From CAJJDF01 sp965657945 (GTDB lineage: Bacteria > Bacteroidota > Bacteroidia > Flavobacteriales_D > CAJJDF01): DNA of 64,000 bases. The number at the start of each line of letters is the position of its first letter. The stretch's first letter is position 1. The notes below the pieces were generated by a model, which was not told the origin of the DNA, searched no databases, and saw only the letters and a list, made by a program, of their open reading frames with translations. The stretch covers positions 1 to 64,000 of the forward strand of contig CBFHPW010000001.1 in assembly GCA_965657945.1 (NCBI GenBank), given 5' to 3'. Positions 61,112 to 64,000 of this stretch are shown one piece after another. Made by a program: the position numbers and the translations under genes.

Positions 61112-62590
61112 TTAATATGCTTTGGCAAATATAACTCTTTCTTTGGATGGGTTTCCACTAATCATACAGGAACCTTCTTCTTGCTCATTGTTTAATAGAA
61201 TACATCGAATCGTGGCTTTGGTTTCTTCTTTTATTTTTTGCTCCGTTTCTTCTGTTCCGTCCCAATGGGCAGAAATAAACCCTCCTTTTTCTTCAAGCAC
61301 TTGTTTAAACTCTCCGTAGGAATCAACCTTGGTGATGTGTTCATTTCGGTAGTCTAGTGCCTTGGTATATATGTTTTCCTGAATCTCATCGAGCAGTGTA
61401 ATAATATGCTCTGCAATACCCTCTTGTGCTACAGAGGATTTTGTTTGTGTGTCTCTACGTGCAAGTTCCACAACATTGTTTTCCACATCTCTTGGTCCTA
61501 TTGCCATTCTTAAAGGCACTCCCTTTAGTTCGTATTCAGCAAATTTCCAACCAGGTTTGCGATTGTCGTCATCGTCTAATTTAACCGAAATTCCTTTTGA
61601 CTTTAGTTCAGCAGCTATTTTATTTGCCGATTCCATAACTAAGTTCAATGACTCTTCATTTCTGTAAATTGGAACAATAACTACTTGAATTGGGGCTAAC
61701 TTTGGAGGCAAAACCAATCCTGAATCATCTGAATGGGCCATAATTAAAGCTCCCATTAATCGGGTGGAAACACCCCAAGAAGTTCCCCAAACCAATTCTT
61801 GCTTTCCTTCTTTATTTACAAATTTAACATCAAATGCGTCAGCAAAATTCTGACCTAAAAAATGAGATGTGCCAGCCTGTAAAGCTTTTCCATCTTGCAT
61901 TAAAGCTTCTATACAAAGTGTGTCTTCAGCTCCTGCAAATCGTTCGCTGTCTGTTTTTCTTCCCCGCAATACTGGCACAGCCATGTGTTCTTCCGCAAAT
62001 TTTGCATAAACATGAAGCATCTGTTCAGTTTCTGAAATCGCTTCTTGTCTTGTGGCATGAGCAGTATGTCCTTCTTGCCAGAGGAACTCTGCTGTCCTCA
62101 AAAATAGACGAGTTCTCATTTCCCATCTTACCACGTTGGCCCATTGGTTAATCATTATTGGCAAGTCTCTATACGATTGAACCCATTTTTTGTAGGTACT
62201 CCAAATAATGGCTTCTGAAGTTGGTCTAACGATGAGCTCTTCTTCGAGTTTTGCATTTGGGTCCACCATCAGCTTTCCTGGTTTTTCAGGATCGTTTTTT
62301 AATCGATAATGGGTAACAATAGCTGCTTCTTTGGCAAATCCTTCCGCATTTTTTTCTTCAGCTTCAAACATGTGTTTGGGAACGAATATTGGAAAATAGG
62401 CATTTTGGTGTCCCGTCTCTTTGAACTGTCTATCCAATTCATCCTTCATTTTTTCCCAGATTGCATAGCCATATGGTTTGATAACCATACATCCTCTTAC
62501 TCCCGAGTTTTCTGCTAAATCGGCTTTTACAACCAACTCGTTATACCATTCGGAATAGTTTTCGCTTCTTGTTGTTAATTTTTTACTCAT
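61112..62590 (-). CDS. proS: Proline--tRNA ligase, eukaryote/archaea-like type
   Basis: Charges tRNA-Pro with proline. 492 residues are read from the ATG at 62590 (MSKKLTTRSENYSEWYNEL). An in-frame start 108 bases further upstream adds sequence that overlaps the promoter and is not family-like. The class II catalytic core is complete (IVRPTSEAIIW, RTAEFLWQEGHTAHAT, GTSHFLGQNF), then an anticodon-binding domain and a C-terminal zinc-type domain ending with GNPSKERVIFAKAY. The editing insertion of the E. coli-type enzyme is missing. This short form is common in Bacteroidota. Promoter -7 box at 62641-62648. Confidence 0.95.
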   Translation of the reverse strand: MSKKLTTRSENYSEWYNELVVKADLAENSGVRGCMVIKPYGYAIWEKMKDELDRQFKETGHQNAYFPIFVPKHMFEAEEKNAEGFAKEAAIVTHYRLKNDPEKPGKLMVDPNAKLEEELIVRPTSEAIIWSTYKKWVQSYRDLPIMINQWANVVRWEMRTRLFLRTAEFLWQEGHTAHATRQEAISETEQMLHVYAKFAEEHMAVPVLRGRKTDSERFAGAEDTLCIEALMQDGKALQAGTSHFLGQNFADAFDVKFVNKEGKQELVWGTSWGVSTRLMGALIMAHSDDSGLVLPPKLAPIQVVIVPIYRNEESLNLVMESANKIAAELKSKGISVKLDDDDNRKPGWKFAEYELKGVPLRMAIGPRDVENNVVELARRDTQTKSSVAQEGIAEHIITLLDEIQENIYTKALDYRNEHITKVDSYGEFKQVLEEKGGFISAHWDGTEETEQKIKEETKATIRCILLNNEQEEGSCMISGNPSKERVIFAKAY

Positions 62591-62640
62591 AATTAATGTT
62601 GTGGCACAGTATTTGTATTTTTGATGCCAAGTAATGCCCC

Positions 62641-62648
62641 CAAATTTA
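62641..62648 (-). promoter_or_regulatory. -7 element of the proS promoter
   Basis: TAAATTTG on the minus strand matches TAnnTTTG, 50 bases before the proS ATG. A TTG is present upstream but at about 30 bases, too far for the usual spacing. Confidence 0.5.
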
Positions 62649-62713
62649 GATAAATTATCGTAATTTAGAGGTGAATTGCAAAGAAAGGTATACACCAATT
62701 AAACTCAGTTATT

Positions 62714-64000
62714 ATGAAATTCAAGTATCTATTACTCTCGGTCCTCACATTTTTTAGCGCTCATTCTTTTGCTCAAGAAGGATTTGATGATTTTGATGAT
62801 GTTTATTCGGATAATACAAGACCTGTTTTTTCATCCAATTCAAATGAGTCTAGTTCAGACGAATATGTAAAAGGAGAGGATCCTGCGACTTGGATAGAGC
62901 AAGATGAATATTATGACCCTTCTTTTAGTTCAACATCCGATTCGAGTTCAGGCAATACCTACATTACGAACAACTATTACGGTGGGAATTACCACTACTC
63001 TAATAGATTCAATAGATTTAATAATGTGAATAATGGATGGAATGATCCTTATTGGAACAATGGATGGAATTCTTGGGGAAACCCAGGTTGGAATTCATGG
63101 GGAGCTCCTGGATGGAACGTTGGTTGGAACTCATGGAACGGATGGGGGGTAGGTTATAATGTAGGTTGGGGAAATCCAACCCGATTTAATCGATGGAACA
63201 GATGGAATAGTGGATGGGGTGTTGGATGGAATAATCCTTATGCTTGGGGCGGATGGAATCCATACAATCCATACATGAATTATGGATGGGGTTATAACGG
63301 TTGGAATAATGGTTGGGCATACAACCAAGGTTTCACTCATGGAGTTTTGGCTGCTAATGGAGGTGGATTTGAATCAAATTCTAGAGGAGTTTCATATGGT
63401 CACAGAGGAAGTAGAGGGACTGGAACAAGGGTGTCCTCTGTTTATGGAGATCGAAGAGCTGGTGCAAGAGTTTATCGTTCTTCTGGAAAAGCCATAAGCG
63501 CAAATGAAACAGCATACACTGGTGTTCAATCCGAAGGGTTTTCCATGAGAAAAGCTCAAACAGGAAGACTGACGGGTTCTGCTGAAAGAAACTTATCTCA
63601 AACTAGAAACAAGTCTATCGGTTTAGATAACGCTCCTAGAAGTTCAAATTCTACGAGAGGATTGGACAGACAAGTTCAGAATAGAGGAAATGAGGTTAGA
63701 AATTCTAGACCTGTTTCCAGTGTTGCAACTCCAAGAACTTCTAGGCCAAGTATTTCAAATACTTCTTCTACAGGAAGGACGGTTCCTTCCAGAACGGGAG
63801 TTACTCCAAGAACCTCTGCGCCAAGAACTAATACAGCTAGACTTTCTCCTCCCAGAACCGTACCAAAAGGAAATTCAAGACCATCTTCAAGACCAAACAG
63901 AGTAGCAATAGGTTCTCCTTCCAGAGCAACAGTTGGTTCCAGTACACCGAGAAGATCGGCACCAGCTACAAACAATAGGTTGAGTTCAACACCACCCTCC
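62714..64000 (+). CDS. Secreted Trp/Gly/Asn-rich repeat protein, 5' part (cut by window end)
   Basis: 429 codons open to the window edge. A signal peptide (MKFKYLLLSVLTFFSAHSFA, cut likely before QEG) is followed by an acidic segment (about 22-85) and a Trp/Gly/Asn/Tyr-rich zone (about 95-205) made of repeated W-N-S-W-G, G-W-N and N-P-Y units. A low-complexity Arg/Ser/Thr/Pro-rich stretch then continues to the end of the window. Such proteins are typical of Bacteroidota extracellular or envelope matrix, and no enzyme motif is seen. The rest of the gene, and any C-terminal sorting domain, lies beyond the window. Divergent from proS. Confidence 0.8.
   Translation, partial: MKFKYLLLSVLTFFSAHSFAQEGFDDFDDVYSDNTRPVFSSNSNESSSDEYVKGEDPATWIEQDEYYDPSFSSTSDSSSGNTYITNNYYGGNYHYSNRFNRFNNVNNGWNDPYWNNGWNSWGNPGWNSWGAPGWNVGWNSWNGWGVGYNVGWGNPTRFNRWNRWNSGWGVGWNNPYAWGGWNPYNPYMNYGWGYNGWNNGWAYNQGFTHGVLAANGGGFESNSRGVSYGHRGSRGTGTRVSSVYGDRRAGARVYRSSGKAISANETAYTGVQSEGFSMRKAQTGRLTGSAERNLSQTRNKSIGLDNAPRSSNSTRGLDRQVQNRGNEVRNSRPVSSVATPRTSRPSISNTSSTGRTVPSRTGVTPRTSAPRTNTARLSPPRTVPKGNSRPSSRPNRVAIGSPSRATVGSSTPRRSAPATNNRLSSTPPS

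Noticed and set aside
62591..62698. N-terminal extension of proS
   Set aside because: The 36 extra residues have no family match and overlap the TAAATTTG promoter box. The ATG at 62590 gives the standard start.
62930..63330. Repetitive stretch considered as a CRISPR array or tandem DNA repeat
   Set aside because: The units vary in length and sequence, have no spacers, and stay in frame as Trp/Gly/Asn codons of a secreted protein.

Overview
The window is AT-rich DNA from a Bacteroidota chromosome, most likely order Flavobacteriales (Crocinitomicaceae/Cryomorphaceae-like; the rank is inferred). The evidence is gldF and gldG of the gliding / type IX secretion (T9SS) machinery, a CHU_C-type T9SS sorting domain, a PorV/PorQ-like barrel, a GWxTD protein, BshB1 (bacillithiol synthesis), a SecD-SecF fusion, a long NusB, leucine dehydrogenase, and repeated promoters of the Bacteroidota form TTG-N17..24-TAnnTTTG. 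There are about 50 genes, nearly all chromosomal housekeeping or envelope functions. I see no phage, insertion sequence, CRISPR array or plasmid gene.

Layout. 1-72: tail of a 5S rRNA with its terminator, so an rRNA operon lies just upstream. 97-959: decayed N-acetylglucosamine-kinase-like pseudogene, convergent with a T9SS-sorted fibronectin-type protein (924-2990) that has a signal peptide but no ordinary start codon. 3182-15189: parE and parC separated by a cluster of three multi-pass membrane proteins (two clear GT-C paralogues and a diverged third), a remnant of a further paralogue, a frameshifted small gene and an outer-membrane barrel. 15195-24604: hydrolase, CYTH protein, bshB1, PqiA-like protein, AI-2E exporter family protein, ispH, GWxTD protein, dps and mutS2. 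24726-34479: cca-tsaC, secDF, tatA, a Ca/Na antiporter, then a leftward block running ldh-nusB-DUF1573-yajC followed by coaE. 35733-42462: ABC exporter, a lipoprotein-type KatG divergent from oxyR, and an rlmD-like gene without Fe-S cysteines. 42589-48934: gldFG with an ACT-like gene in front, then outer-membrane proteins. 48936-64000: membrane-anchored MutS relative, saccharopine dehydrogenase family protein, mutL-rhomboid, an LpxD-like protein, pheT, rpsT, tRNA-Glu, proS, and the start of a Trp/Gly/Asn-rich secreted protein cut by the window edge.

How the genes fit together. Topoisomerase IV (parE/parC), the MutS-type ATPases and MutL serve DNA maintenance. SecDF, YajC and TatA serve export. 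GldF/GldG, the PorV/Q-like barrel and the CHU_C protein belong to gliding/T9SS. OxyR, KatG and Dps (and BshB1 for thiol redox) form a peroxide defence. The katG-oxyR intergenic region has a perfect 15-bp LysR-type palindrome placed to activate katG and repress oxyR.

Most interesting: (i) the parE-parC island, whose three membrane proteins appear to share a C-terminal extracytoplasmic domain ending in a Y-[FL]-W-N motif, with traces of duplication and decay; (ii) an exported, lipid-anchored KatG under local OxyR control; (iii) a T9SS protein without a canonical start codon; (iv) probable leaderless promoters at oxyR and the ABC exporter. None of these is proven new from sequence alone.
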